Shown: positions 48,251 to 59,592, numbered from the stretch's first letter. The stretch is DNA of 64,000 nucleotides from Eucalyptus grandis (GCF_016545825.1 NC_052612.1:1240001-1304000), one strand, 5' to 3'. Notes: generated by a model not told the origin, from the sequence alone. Made by a program: numbers and translations.

Positions 48251-48730
48251 ATAGGAGAATTAGGGATTTCTAATTACTGAGTCATCAACTCACTCTTGTT
48301 GTTCTAACAACTTTTAGGTGTGTGATGGTTGAACCTAGGTCCTAGAAAGGAATGAATCTAGCATGGGAAGGTCGCTTTTGGAAGTAGCTTGGTAAAGGAG
48401 CTAGGCTACCCCAGCCTTTTGATTGACTATATATGGAAATGAAAATAAGTGGCCTAGGACTACGGTGGGCATGTAATCAAAATAGCTTTTGATGTGTGAA
48501 TATGCAGATGTATATATTGCTTTTATTTGCTTGACTTGCATATGTCTTGCCCGGCTTCCATGTTTGTTTGTACATGGATTGTTTATGATCGCTTCCACAT
48601 GCGCTTAACTAAAGATAAAAGACTTTCGGGACATTCGACATTGCCTGGGGCATTGATGCTAACCCACCGGGTCATGCTCTCATGCTAGAGATAGGGCAGA
48701 GGTGTGACAGAAGGTCGAGGAGCGACAATG

Positions 48731-48922
48731 GTAAAGCTACCTTTAAGATGCTTGCCTAATTCTTCTTCATCTTCCTCTTCTTCTTTTTCTTTTTTTTTTT
48801 TTATGTTTTTGTTTTAGGGAATAAAATATTACCCTATCAAATCATTTCTCTTCTCCTCCTTTTCCAAATGGAAAATTTTGAAAACTACCTCCAACTCCAA
48901 GTGCTACTCCTATTGAACTTTA
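48731..48922 (+). other. Intron 1 of TIR copy 4, 5' part
   Basis: Matches the start of the introns of copies 1 and 5, including 'aaaattttgaaaactacctc'. It is cut by a DNA transposon. Confidence 0.6.
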
Positions 48923-49061
48923 TGGGTGTGTTTGATTCAGCATTCCCAAGCGGCTTTCAGCCTTCAAAGCCCATTGGGGAAATGTTGGACTGTTTGGCAA
49001 CAATTTTGAAGTAGCTTTCAAGTGAAAGTTAGTATTAGTAAAGCTAAAAACCCAATGTTAT

Positions 49062-49746
49062 GGCCCGTTTGGTTCGGCTTTTGGGGAATACGTTTGCCAA
49101 AATGCAAATACCTTTGGGTGAATGGGGTTTTCCGAAATACAAATATCGTTTAGTAAAATTTGCATTGAAATACAACTTTGGCTAAAATACTATTTGGTAA
49201 AATTTGCAATTATAAATGACTTTTATTAAATAAAAAAAAAAAGAAATTCTATTTTCTTTTTTGAAGTTCGGCCACCGGACTGTCGGATCCGGCAACCGGA
49301 TGGCCAGATCTGGCCGCCTGGGTCGTGTAACCCGTCAGGGTCACGCGACCTAGGCGACCGTCGCCGAGGTCGCGTGACCTCAGGCGACCGTCGCCTGGGA
49401 TCGCGCAACCTCAGGCAGCGCAGCACTGGGGTCGCGCAACCTCAGGTGGCTGTCACCTAGGGTCACCCAACCCCGGCAACACATGACCCCTTGGTTGGCA
49501 GTCATCAGCCTCCAATCGACTTCTCCACTGGAGAGATGAACAATGATGGACAATATCGGAAGTTGCATTCCGAAAATGCAACTTCCCAATGGACCTCTAC
49601 CCCTCTATTCCCCTAAAAGCCTTTCAATCCCCTTGGCAATTGCATCTCCCTAAAGTACTCAAAAAATTGAACCAAACACCTTCGCTTTTGCTCAAACCCC
49701 TTTGGAGCCCCCAAAGCCCTTTCTACATGTTGAACCAAACGGGGCC
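49062..49746. mobile_element. Tourist-like MITE nested in the intronic transposon
   Basis: The ends are GGCCCGTTTGGTTC and the inverse of GAACCAAACGGGGCC, with TTA on both sides (one extra T on the left). These are the hallmarks of PIF/Harbinger Tourist elements. The GC-rich core (49260-49480) repeats 'gtcgcg.aacctcagg.g'. Confidence 0.75.
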
Positions 49747-49869
49747 TTAGTAGGGACTAGTTTTTATCTTTTAGTATTTGGCCAAATACTAAAATTTAGT
49801 TTTTTCTTCCAAAACTATCCTCACTCATTCTTCAAATTTCTGATTTTGCCCTCATTATTATTTTTTTAA

Positions 49870-50470
49870 ATGCCAAAATAATGCTAAAAAATCAAATATA
49901 TATAAATGCTAAAAAAATTAAATATATTTTGGTCTTTTAAAAAAATATTTATATATTTGATTTTTTTAGCACTATTGTCAAAATTTATATTTAAAAAGTT
50001 GCATACATTATTTTTTCAATTTTAAACAATTAAAAAATGAAAAATTCTGATGAAGGGTTTGGTCTTTTTTAAATATATATATATATATATATATATGTAT
50101 TTGATTTTTAGCATTATTTTCAAATTTATATTTAAAAATTGCATACAATATATTTTCAATTTTAAATAAATAAAAATTAATAAATTTTCACGAAGGATTT
50201 GGTCCTTTTTTTTTAATTATACATATGTATTTGATTTTTTTTTAGCATTATTGTGAAAATTTATAATTAAAAAGTTGCATACATCATTTTTTTCAAATTT
50301 ATGCAAATAAAAATTTAAAAATTCCGATGAAGGGTTTGGTCTTTTTAAAAAAAAAAATATATATGTATTCAATTTTTTTAGTATTATTGTCAAAATTTAT
50401 ATTTAAAAACTTGCATACATTATTTTTTAAATTTTAAACAAATAAAATTTAAAAATATTAATATTAATTA
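49870..50470. repeat. AT-rich ~137-bp tandem repeat, four units
   Basis: The marker 'ttgcataca' recurs at about 49999, 50139, 50275 and 50411, each followed by a T-rich part and 'gatgaagggtttggtc' or a variant. It contains (AT)n near 50080. Confidence 0.8.
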
Positions 50471-50633
50471 CCCAAAGATTTTTCAAATGTATTTTCTACC
50501 AAACAGCATTTTTCTCGAACTTGCTTCTCAAAGCATAGTTTACCAAATACCTTTGCATTTGCCTAAAGTCCTTTAGGCTAAACTGCTTTGCATTTTTCCA
50601 ATGGGGTTTCAAAATGCTAAACCAAACGCATCA

Positions 50634-51052
50634 TACATCCTCTACTTGAGCCATCTTCCCGAATATTTTGATTGTTATAGCTACAATTGGCGCTAGGGTC
50701 GGGGTTATATATTTTGTCATCAGCAAATTGTAGTGTTCAATGGATGACGACCTTGAATTTGTCTACATTTTCTTGGTTTCTAATTCTCCCTATTACAAGT
50801 GCTGAAAATCCTTTCCAGGCTTAGCTATAGCTTATAAATGCCGAAATTTTTGCTTGTGCACCATGTGGTACCCACCTGGTAATTCCAGCCGTCGTGTAAA
50901 CCACTACCATATAAAAAAACGCATTCAGTAAATTCTGCTAAATTAGCCTATATTGATTATTCAGTGTATTTAGATATTGTTTGTAACCACGTGTGATGCT
51001 TGGGTATGAATTAAATCAAGTCAACTAATGAAAGCACTTTTGTGTATGGCAG
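50634..51052 (+). other. Intron 1 of TIR copy 4, 3' part
   Basis: Resumes the intron homology ('catcctctacttgagccatc') and ends at the acceptor TATGGCAG before exon 2 at 51053. Confidence 0.6.
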
Positions 51053-51200
51053 CCAAGTAGAAATTGTCATTTTGGTCGTTCAAAAGGTTTTGGAGGAGCT
51101 GGGCAAAAAAAATGAATCATAGACCGAATATCCAATTGAACTTGATGACTTGACACAGTCACTTGAAGACTATTTGCATCACATAGAGATGGTACGATAG

Positions 51201-52312
51201 CTTCTTCTTCATCAATATACAATAGACTCGCGTGAATGCACGAATTCGAAATTTGATTTGTTCTAATCTCGGCTTGATGCCATAATTTGGCAAAACTACA
51301 CAAATTTCAAGAAATTAACTACTATTCCGAAATTTATGAAGACGGAAATATGTTTTCTAATCAACAAGTGTTCCTTCAACATGTTCTTTTTTATTTGAAA
51401 TGTTGTTTCCTATAGATTAAATAAGTACATAAATGTAAATCTCATTAGCTGTTAAGTTTTAAATTTATTTCTTGTTGTATAATTCATTGTTGGACGTTAT
51501 GTGATGTGATATGTGTTTTTTTTTTCAATACTATTTAGCAATAATCGCCCTCTTGAACATTCACATTGTTGCATAATAGCCTGCAGATTTCGAAAATGGT
51601 AGAGCTTACCTTCTACCTTCACTAGTTTTTCAGTTTGCATTACCGTTGAATTTTACCTAAAATCCTGCCATCGTAAAGCATCAGGATAGGAAGCTATTCT
51701 CCAAAGATTGCTTAGCAAAAGCATAGCTTTGTTAAAGCTCGACAGATACTCCAGCCCAATTCCCCTCCCGTTTTCTGTCTTTGCCAGTGCCTTCCAGCTT
51801 CTCCAGCGTACTCTAGTTCCATTTTAGAAATTTTTCCCAACAAAAAATGTGATTTATCTACTCAATTGCCTTGCATATAGAGATTGGAGTTTTAAATATT
51901 GACATGGCTTAAGTAGACAGTGCACGAGCTAAAGATAAATCTCCTTCCCCCTTCAAATTTGAAATGCTCTTCCACACAATAAATTGCAAAAGATAAATCT
52001 TGTCTCTCAAATAGTGTATGAAAGTTTACTTATTATACCACCTTGACTACAATAATTCATTGTTAGATGCACAAAAATTTGAAATGCCTTATATGAAGCA
52101 TGTAGATGTGGTATTTTATATGTGCGAATAGGAATTAGTCAAGCTAAATGTTAGCACTATACTTTTTAAAAGAGGAATTTTTCTTTTTTCTAAATTCTAT
52201 TGACACCATTTCTTGAATATCTGCAGCAATATAAAGAAAATGTTTTACAAGCGGCCTAATCTATTCTTGATTAGATGATTAGAATATTAGCATTACTTTA
52301 ATTGTGTAGTAC
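51201..52312 (+). other. Downstream non-coding segment of TIR copy 4
   Basis: Aligns with 3385-4595 of copy 1 and ends 'tttaattgtgtag'. No coding sequence. Confidence 0.5.
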
Positions 52313-52623
52313 TTAAAATTTACGTGGAATTTTAACGTGGTTCAAATGCAGCGAGATATTGGAAGGAGAGACAGGAATGAAAGCGGAGGGAGGATTCAAA
52401 GCAGAAGTATGGAGTTGATGCACATGAATAGAAAGATGAAGTATGTGAAGAGAAGGACGAGTGTATGGGAGGTCCGGAAATACGAGGAGTGGAGTAGTAG
52501 AGGGATGAGTGTAGGCAAAGAAAGGGAGGAGCGGAGGAGAAAGGAGGGGAGGAGGAGAGGGACAAGTGTAGGCAAAGAAAGGGAGGAGGTTCGAAAATGC
52601 AAGAAGTGCATGCAGGAGGAGCG
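52313..52623 (+). repeat. Purine-rich minisatellite, copy 4, left part
   Basis: It opens with the conserved ~45-bp stretch (tacgtggaattttaacgtgg), then units with 'gagtgtaggcaaagaaaggg'. It is broken by Copia-2 and continues at 58063. Its unit type is that of copy 2. Confidence 0.65.
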
Positions 52624-53305
52624 TGATAGGAGAACGGTAATAATTCGAACAATATCGAATCAACGCAGCGGAATAAAATAATCTCCCCTCTTGTGTAAAC
52701 CTAATAGGAATCGATATAGTAGAATAAAATACATACCAAGCACGCGAACACAAGACGATTTTTTTTACGTGGAAAACCTCCTCGATGTGAGGAGATAAAA
52801 AAACCACGAAACCGGAGTCCACCTGAAAATCTTCACTATCAATAAAATTGTTCTTCTCTAGCAAATACTAGAGGTACATAGCAGCAAACACCTCAAGAAC
52901 ATAATTCTTGGCAATACACATGAACTTCACAAGAGATCAAGGATAAATCTGACCAAAAACGTAGGTTTGATCAATCCACAAAAAACCTGATGTATGGAGC
53001 TTCAAACGAAAATCAAACCGTTCAGATTCGATTAAATTGCGCCACGAACATGCTGACAAAATTTCAACTCAATCGGACCACGAATCGACCTCCGACGCCA
53101 GCTTGATGTAAATCAGATATTACCCCAAACCCCAGATTTTCTACTTTCTCTTTTTCTCTTGTTACAATTTCCTTTTCTGCTGCTACCTCTTTATATAGAT
53201 AGTGAGAAACCCTATTTCCTCATATAACTTATTATATGGGCTCAAGCCCTTTCTGGGCTTGCAACTCATTGGGTCTCCTTCACATAGGAGTGAACCCAGC
53301 TAACA
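52624..53305 (-). repeat. Copia-2 3' LTR
   Basis: In element sense it begins TGTTAGCTGGG and ends GTTCTCCTATCA. The purine tract GTGAGGGGGAGATTTG lies just upstream in element sense (53306-53321). Confidence 0.93.
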
Positions 53306-53315
53306 AATCTCCCCC

Positions 53316-53864
53316 TCACGATAATGTGGAGGGATTCACCATCCTTGCTATCAAACGGCAATGTTCAAGCTTCTCTCTTGGTAGAGTCTTCGTCATCATA
53401 TCGGAGCCATTATGATCCGTATGAATTTTCTCAAGTTCCAACAACTTTTCATCTAGAACATCCCTTATCCAATGATATCTAACATCAATATGTTTCGATC
53501 TAGAATGAAAAGATGAATTCTTACCAAGATGAATTACGCTTTGATTATCACAAAATAGCACATACCTCTTTTGCTTGAACCCAAATTCTTCTAAGAACTT
53601 CTTCATCCATAGCATCTCTTTACTAGCTTCAGTCGCTGCAATAAATTCAGCTTCGGTTGTAGAAAGTGCAATACACTTCTGCAATCTTGACTTCCATGAC
53701 ACAGCTCCACCCGCAAAAGAAATCAAATAACCAGAAGTAGATTTACGAGTATCAATATCTCCTGCCAAGTCGGAATCTGTGTATCCAACTAACTCAAGTT
53801 TCCCGGTCCCGAAACTGAGTTTCAAATTTGAAGTTCCTCGAAGATACCTCATAATCCACTTCAC
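53316..53864 (-). pseudogene. Copia-2 RNase H
   Basis: A 182-codon frame with YTDSDLAGD, ALSTTEAEF and FCDNQS carrying the catalytic acids, and the usual C-terminal HIDVRYH. It is separated from RT by a TAG where tryptophan is expected (GREH*NAVKW). Otherwise intact. Confidence 0.9.
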
Positions 53865-53870
53865 TGCATT

Positions 53871-54683
53871 CTAGTGCTCTCTACCTGGATTTGACAAATA
53901 GCGACTAACAACGCCAACTGCATGCGCCAAGTCTAGGCATGTACATACCATTGCATACATTAAGCTTCCTACGGCTGAAGCATATGGAATACTTTCCATA
54001 TCTTTCTTCTCTTTATCAGTCGTAGGACTTTGCATCATATTTAACTTAAAGTGGGCAACAAGAGGAGTACTAACCACTTTAGCCTTGTCCATGTAAAATT
54101 TCTGAAGGATCTTCTCGATATATTTCTCTTGCAACAAAAATAACTTCTTAGCATCTCTGTCTCAGGTAATTCTAATGCCAAGAATCTGCTTCGCCGAGCC
54201 CAAGTCTTTCATGGCAAAAGACTTGCTCAACTGTTTCTTTAATAACTCAATTCTTGAAGCATTCCTGCCAACAATCAGCATATCATCAACATAAAGCAAG
54301 AGAATAATAAAGTCATCATCAGAAAATTTTTGGACAAACACACAGTTATTCGAGGAAGTCTTCTTATAGCCCTGTTCTGTCATAACTGACGCAAATTTCT
54401 TATACCACTGTCTCGGTGCTTGTTTTAGGCCATAGAGACTTTTCTTCAATTTGCACACATAATCCTCTTTCCCTTTCACTTTGAAATCCTCAGGTTGTTC
54501 CATGTATATCTCTTCCTCCAAGTCACCATGTAGGAAGGCCGTTTTAACATCCATTTGCTCAATTTCTAAATCTAGGCTAGTTGCCAAGCCTAGTACTACA
54601 CGGATAGAAGACATTTTCACTACCGGAGAAAATATCTCATCAAAATCAATACCCTTTCTCTGACCGAATCCCTTAACAACCAA
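53871..54683 (-). pseudogene. Copia-2 reverse transcriptase
   Basis: Two pieces. The first, 54683-54162, has KMSSIRVVLGLA, QMDVKTAFLHGDLEEEIYM, KSLYGLKQAPRQWY and the catalytic LLYVDDMLIVG. The second, 54137-53871, is the connection region. A TGA between them replaces an arginine. The catalytic aspartates remain. Confidence 0.9.
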
Positions 54684-54695
54684 TCTAGCTTTGTA

Positions 54696-55536
54696 CTATG
54701 GTTGTAAAGTATGTTCATCTTGCTTCAACCTATATACCCACTTGTTCTTCAAAGCTCTTTTACCTTTAGGTAACTTCACCAATTCAAAAGTATGATTATC
54801 ATAAAGTGACTGCATCTCATCTCGCATAGCATCGAACCAATTGCTTTTGTACTCATCTTTTATTGCTTCGCATAACACTCTGTTCACTTGCATCAGTCAA
54901 TAATACATACTCATCTTCAGAATACCTGGTGGAAGGTCGTCGGTCTCTAACGGATCTCCGGACTGGAACATCCAATGGAACATTTAATTGAGCCTCTGGT
55001 TCAGGAATAGTATTATCTATTTCAACATGTTCAGGAACATGCGCGTTATTTGGAACATTGACTTCCTACTGCTCTTCATCAACCTGTGTAGGAATATTTG
55101 TAAGAGGAACTGGATCTAAATCAACCAGATTATCACTAACCTGTGGTGCTGAAATCATCTTTGATTTCTCAATATCCTCTATTGTTTGATCTTCCATAAA
55201 CACAACGTCTCTGCTTCTTACAATTTTCTTTTCAAGTGGATCATAAAATTTGTAGCTAAGCATATCCTGTCCATAACCAATAAATATGCACTGTCGCGTT
55301 TTCACATCAAGTTTAAACCTCTCATCTTTGGGAACATGCACAAATGCTTTGCACCCAAATACACGCAAATAATCATAAGAAACTTCTTTACCTGTCCAAA
55401 CTCTATTAGGAACATCAAACTCTAAAGGAACGCATGGAGTAAGATTTAATACATGCACAATTGTACTTAAAGCCTCACCCCAAAAGGATCCAGGTAGCTT
55501 TGACTGTGAAAGTAAGCATCTTACCCTTTCAACCAA
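54696..55536 (-). pseudogene. Copia-2 integrase C-part and linker
   Basis: 55536-55066 reads the integrase C-terminal half (SFWGEALSTIVHVLN, VFGCKAFVHVPKDER, CIFIGYGQDMLSYKFYDP, RSRDVVFMED). The linker before RT (54893-54696) has WFDAMRDEMQSLYDNHTFELV. Stops or single-base shifts lie near 55060, 54900 and 54690. Confidence 0.85.
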
Positions 55537-55551
55537 TGTTCTTTCATTCTC

Positions 55552-57294
55552 TCAACTAAGCCATTTAACGAGGCGTCTTGGGAGGTGTCTTTTGATGTCG
55601 AATACCTTGTTGTCTGCAATATTCATCAAAAGGTCCAATATACTCTCCCCGTTATCGGTTACGATGCATTTCAATTTCTTTACGGTATGTCTCTCAACTG
55701 AAGCCTGAAATTGCTTAAAAGCATCTAACACTTGATTTTTAGTTTTCAAGGTATAAATCCAAATTTTCCTTGAAAAATCATCTATAAAAGTAACAAAATA
55801 AAGAGAGCCACCAAGTGATTTTGTTTTCATAGGACCGCAAACATCAGAATGCACTAAATCCAGTATACCTGACTTTCTTGAAGGAGGGGAGCTTTTAAAA
55901 GCAACTCTATTCTGTTTTCCTGCTAAACAATGAGCACATCTCTTTAGCGCTGAACTTTTCAATCCTGAGAGGAGCTTCTTCTTGGCCAATATTGACAAAC
56001 CCTTCTCACTGATGTGACTGAGCCTCTTATGCCATAACTCAGCTGCATCTTCGCTATCTACTGCATTAATTTTGTTTGTAGACAACTTTGCCTGCATAAT
56101 GTATAACGAAGAATATTTTTCACCTCTAGCCACAACAAGAGAACCTTTTGTAAGTTTCCATTGACCATTACTGAAGGTGCTGCAATACCCCTCATCATCC
56201 AACTTGCCTGTAGAAATCAAATTCAAGCGGATATCAGGTATATATTTAACATTATTCAATACTAACCTCGTGCCATTGCTGGTTTCTAGGCACACATCAC
56301 CGATGCCTACAGCTTGAGCTAGTCCATTGTTTCTCATCTTCACAGATCCGAAGTCACCTGACCTGTATGATGTAAAAAAATCCCTACGAGACGTAGCATG
56401 AACGGATGCACCACTATCAATTACCCAACTAGTCTCATGAGATACAAAATTCACCACATCACCATCAAAAATAGTGAGAAAGTCTTCTTTAAGTGCAGCG
56501 ACACGATTGTCATCACTGTCGTCATCACTGTCATTATCACTTATCTTCTCTTTACCTTTCTCCTTTTGTTTCTCCCTTTTTAACTGGCGACAAAACCTCT
56601 GAATATGTCCCTTCTGATGACAATAATGGCACTCAACATTAGCAAATTTATTATATTTACCTCTGCTTTTGTCTCGACTTTTATCTCTATTTCTCAGACC
56701 TCGAGACTCACTTCTTCCCCTTTTCTCAACAACCAAGGCATCAGAATGTGAAGAGGACGATCCCTGTGTCTTCATTCTCATCTCTTCATTCAAAATACTA
56801 CTCTTGGCTAAATCCATGGTAATTGTACCATCCGGGGCAGAATTAGACAAAAATGTTCGGAACGTCTCCCATGAGTCCGGCAAAGTACCAAGCAACCATA
56901 GTGCTTGTATCTCATCATCAAACTTGATTCCCATCGCAGCCAACTGATTTATAATTCCTTGAAAAGAATTTAAATGATCAGTCAAACGAGTACCATCATG
57001 ATATCTCAGAGCCATCATCTTTTTTATCAAAAATAACTTATTATTCCCAGTCTTTCGAGCATATAACTGTTCGAGCTTATCCCATAAACTGCGTGCATGT
57101 GTTTCCTCAATAATATGGTTTAAGACATTATCATCTACCCACTGCCTGATATAACCACACACTTGACGATGAAATATAGACCATTCAACATCAATTTTAT
57201 TCTCTGGTTTCTCCTCAGCAAATACAGGCAAATAAAAATCTTTCACATATAAAAGATCTTCCATCTTCCCTTTCCAATATGATAATTCAACCAT
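55552..57294 (-). pseudogene. Copia-2 gag, protease and integrase N-part
   Basis: A 580-codon frame. It has a Copia gag core (YWKGKMEDLLYVKDFYLPVF at the start), a CCHC knuckle CHYCHQKGHIQRFC, the protease motif VIDSGASVH, HHCC zinc-binding residues (LWHKRLSHISEKGL .. CAHCLAGKQ), and integrase SDVCGPM and TDNGE. An older start at 57328 (METNTSRM) is out of frame, so the N-terminus has shifted. Just after TDNG three small indels (about +2, -1, -1) garble the segment before the catalytic glutamate but restore the phase near 55536. Confidence 0.88.
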
Positions 57295-57361
57295 TCAATG
57301 TAACCATTCTACTCGTATTCGTTTCCATTGTTTAACAAAGGCAGAAAAATCAAGCAATAAC

Positions 57362-57381
57362 CTGATGCTCTGATACCGCTC
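57362..57381 (-). other. Copia-2 primer-binding site
   Basis: On the minus strand GGTATCAGAGC lies a few bases past the 5' LTR end, matching the initiator tRNA-Met primer complement. Confidence 0.8.
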
Positions 57382-58062
57382 TAATGGGAGAACAGTAATA
57401 ATTCGAACAATATCGAATCAACGCAGCGGAATAAAATAACCTCCCCTTTTGTGTAAACCTAATAGGAATCAATATAGTAGAGTAAAATAAATACCAAGCA
57501 CGCAAACACAAGACGATTTTTTTACGTGGAAAACCTCCTCGATGTGAGGAGATAAAAAAACCACGAAACCAGAGTCCACCTAAAAATCTTCACTATCAAT
57601 AAAATTGTTCTTCTCTAGCAAATACTAGAGGTACATAGCAGCAAACACCTCAAGAACATAATTCTTGGCAATACACATGAACTTCACAAGAGATCAAGGA
57701 TAAATCTGACCAAAAACGCAGGTTTGATCAATCCATGAAAAACCTGATGTATGGAGCTTCAAACGAAAATCAAACCGTTCAGATTCGATTAAATTGCACC
57801 ACGAACATGCTGACAAAATTTCAGCTCAATCGGACCACGAATCGACCTCCGACGCCAACTTGATGTAAATCAGATATTGCCCTAAATCCCAAATTTTCTG
57901 CTTTCTCTTTTTCTCTTGTTACAATTTCCTTTTCTGCTGCTACCTCTTTATATAGATAGTGAGAAACCCTATTTCCTTATATAACTTATTATATGGGCTC
58001 AAGCCCTTTTTGGGCTTGCAACTCATTGGGCTTCCTCCACATAGGAGTGAACCCAGCTAATA
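57382..58062 (-). repeat. Copia-2 5' LTR
   Basis: The pair of the LTR at 52624. Terminal dinucleotides have decayed (TA instead of TG on the plus strand left side, TA instead of CA on the right), both by transitions. Confidence 0.93.
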
Positions 58063-58470
58063 GAGCGGAGTAGGAGAGGGATGAGTGTAGGCAGAGAAAG
58101 GGAGGACGGGAAGTACATGGAGTACATGCAGCAGTGGAGGAGGAGACAGAGGAATCTAGGCAAAGGACGGTAGGAGGAGTCAAGGAAGAGAGGGGGGAGT
58201 GTAGGCAGAGAAAGGGAGAAGGACGAAAAGTACATGGAGTACGTGCAAAAGTAGAGGAGGAGAGAGACAAGTGTGGACAGGACGAGAGGGACGAGTGTAG
58301 GAAAGGGAGGAGGATCGGAAGTACATGAAGAATGTGCGAGAGGAGGGGAGGAATAGACAAGTGTAGGCAGAGCAAGGGAGGACGGAAGTGCATGGAGTAC
58401 GTGCAGAAGGAGTGGGGGAGGAGAGAGACGAGTGCAGGCAAGACGAGAGGGACAAGCATGATGTGGAGCA
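58063..58470 (+). repeat. Purine-rich minisatellite, copy 4, right part
   Basis: Continues the 52313-52623 repeat after the gagcg duplication: units with 'gagtgtaggcagagaaaggg' and 'gtacatggagtacatgca' at about 58080, 58196, 58288, 58358 and 58432. Confidence 0.65.
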
Positions 58471-59072
58471 AACTAGCTCCTACAATACTCAGGGTATAAA
58501 GACTTCTACTTTAGATGATTTATGTCATGCATATCATGCATAAATCCTTTATGTGTGTATTGTTTTTAAAGATACCGAAAAGTCAAGGTGGAAGAAAGCG
58601 GATAAAGGATAATTTCGTATTGGTTCCAATGTACCCTTTATAATATTTTCCTAACATGCTTCGTTGTCATTTTTTATAGGAAATGTCAACACCTAAAGAA
58701 AAAAAAACACATGAAGGGTAAATTGTATCAATTCGAATTACTCATTTTAATAGCGTTTCTATTGTGATTCTCTTTTCCTTTGATTTGGAAAACATCGAAC
58801 ACTTGTAAGAGGTGTGGTGCAATTCCGATTAGTGGCTCTGCTAACGGTTACTAATGATTATAACACACGCTTGTAGGATTTTTTTAGTAGGAAATGACAA
58901 TGATAGTAGATGTCCCAATTAAAAAGCTAGCAGAAATCGAGAGAGGGAAGCAAATTCCTCATACTTTGAGTTGTTCGCAAGGTAAAGTGCTTTTTTTTTT
59001 ACCTATGAAGTTCTTGTGTTTCTCATATTCGTGAGAAGAAGGGGCAGCATTGTTAAGCTAACATCACCATTT
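58471..59072. other. Spacer with possible exon remnants
   Basis: AT-rich. Two segments are framed by AG and GT (about 58680-58722, and 58877-58981 with MIVDVPIKKLAEIERGKQ in one frame). They could belong to the fragment downstream, but I recognise no protein in them. Confidence 0.3.
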
Positions 59073-59592
59073 GGGGAAAAGTGCCAAAAAAGTCATAAAC
59101 ATTTTGTCTTTGTGCCGATTTAATCCTAAACATTTTTATGTTGTACCAATTCAGTCCTTTCTAGCCAATTTTGACCGGATTTTGCTAACTAGACGCTGGT
59201 TAGCTGACGTGGACAACTTTTAATAATGTTTTAATATTTTGAATTTTTCTTTTCTTTTTTTCTTCTCCTCTTCTTCCTCCAGCCGGTCGCCGGACCTCGA
59301 CAATCGGCCGGGCGACGGTCGGCGAGTTGCCGAGGTCCGACAACCGGCTGGAGGAAGAAGAGGAGAAGAAAAAAAAATTCAAAAAAATAAATTCAAAATA
59401 TTAAAACATTATTAAAAATTGTCCACGTCACCGCCAACGTCCAATCAATGCAAAATCCGGCCAAAATTGGCCAGAAAGGACTGAATTGACACAATGTAAA
59501 AAGGTTTAGGACTAAATCAGCACCAAAAAAATGTTTAAGACTAAATCGGCACAAGAACAAAAGGTTTAGGACTTTTTTGGCACTTTTCCCCA
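59073..59592. mobile_element. Fold-back MITE with long inverted arms
   Basis: It starts GGGGAAAAGTGCC and ends with the inverse GGCACTTTTCCCC. The arms pair over most of the 520 bp, meeting in a core 'ggccgggcgacggtcggcg'. The target duplication is accattt, or caccattt if one shared C is counted (7-8 bp). It landed in or next to the MED16-like exon. Confidence 0.85.

Larger units (their letters stand above)
41431..48709 (+). mobile_element. Solo LTR-2 (outer), long LTR retrotransposon
   Basis: The ends are TGTAACATCC ... GGTGTGACA with a perfect 5-bp target duplication gaagg (41426-41430 and 48710-48714), inside exon 1 of TIR copy 4. Without the nested LTR-3 it is about 4.0 kb and contains no pol motifs. 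A TATA box (ctataaatat, 43045-43054) followed by a pyrimidine-rich leader at 43065-43150 marks the likely LTR promoter in plus orientation. A (CT)n run lies at 42188-42232. Confidence 0.85.
48923..50633. mobile_element. Non-autonomous DNA transposon in intron of copy 4
   Basis: The terminal inverted repeats are TGGGTGTGTTTGATTCAGCATT on the left (first 20 bases count) and an inverse of AATGCTAAACCAAACGCATCA on the right, flanked by a TA duplication when compared with 'gaactttacatcctc' in copy 1. It holds a nested MITE and an AT-rich tandem repeat. No transposase. Confidence 0.7.
40984..51200 (+). pseudogene. TIR-domain gene, copy 4 (nonsense, nested insertions)
   Basis: The ATG at 40984 opens a TIR domain (YHVFLSFSG) that ends at TGA 41230-41232, where the conserved tryptophan of WCLIEL stood. 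This is the same change as in copy 3. Beyond it, further frameshifts affect the region 41290-41345. Exon 1 is split after 41430 by LTR-2 and resumes at 48715-48730, where the donor is now ATG|GTAAAG. Exon 2 (51053-51200) has an internal TAG (CAG to TAG) before EYPIELDDLTQSLED. An upstream frame from ATG 40810 runs in phase through the (GA)n into the TIR start, giving a chimeric reading. Not functional as a TIR enzyme, because the stop precedes the catalytic-type glutamate. Confidence 0.85.
52624..58062 (-). mobile_element. Copia-2: Tork/Tnt1-like Ty1-copia retrotransposon
   Basis: The element is 5439 bp with LTRs of 682 and 681 bp, a 5-bp target duplication gagcg (52619-52623 and 58063-58067), an initiator tRNA-Met type primer site beside the right LTR, and a purine tract beside the left. 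The minus strand encodes gag, protease, integrase, RT and RNase H in Copia order. It resembles tobacco Tnt1 in wording (SDVCGPM, FIDDFSRK). A hand count gives about 29 LTR differences, mostly transitions. A few stops and frameshifts disable it. It sits in the minisatellite of TIR copy 4. Confidence 0.95.

Noticed and set aside
34981..48709. Full-length Ty3-gypsy elements
   Set aside because: No protease, RT, RNase H or integrase motif found, and no second LTR inside; solo LTRs fit better.
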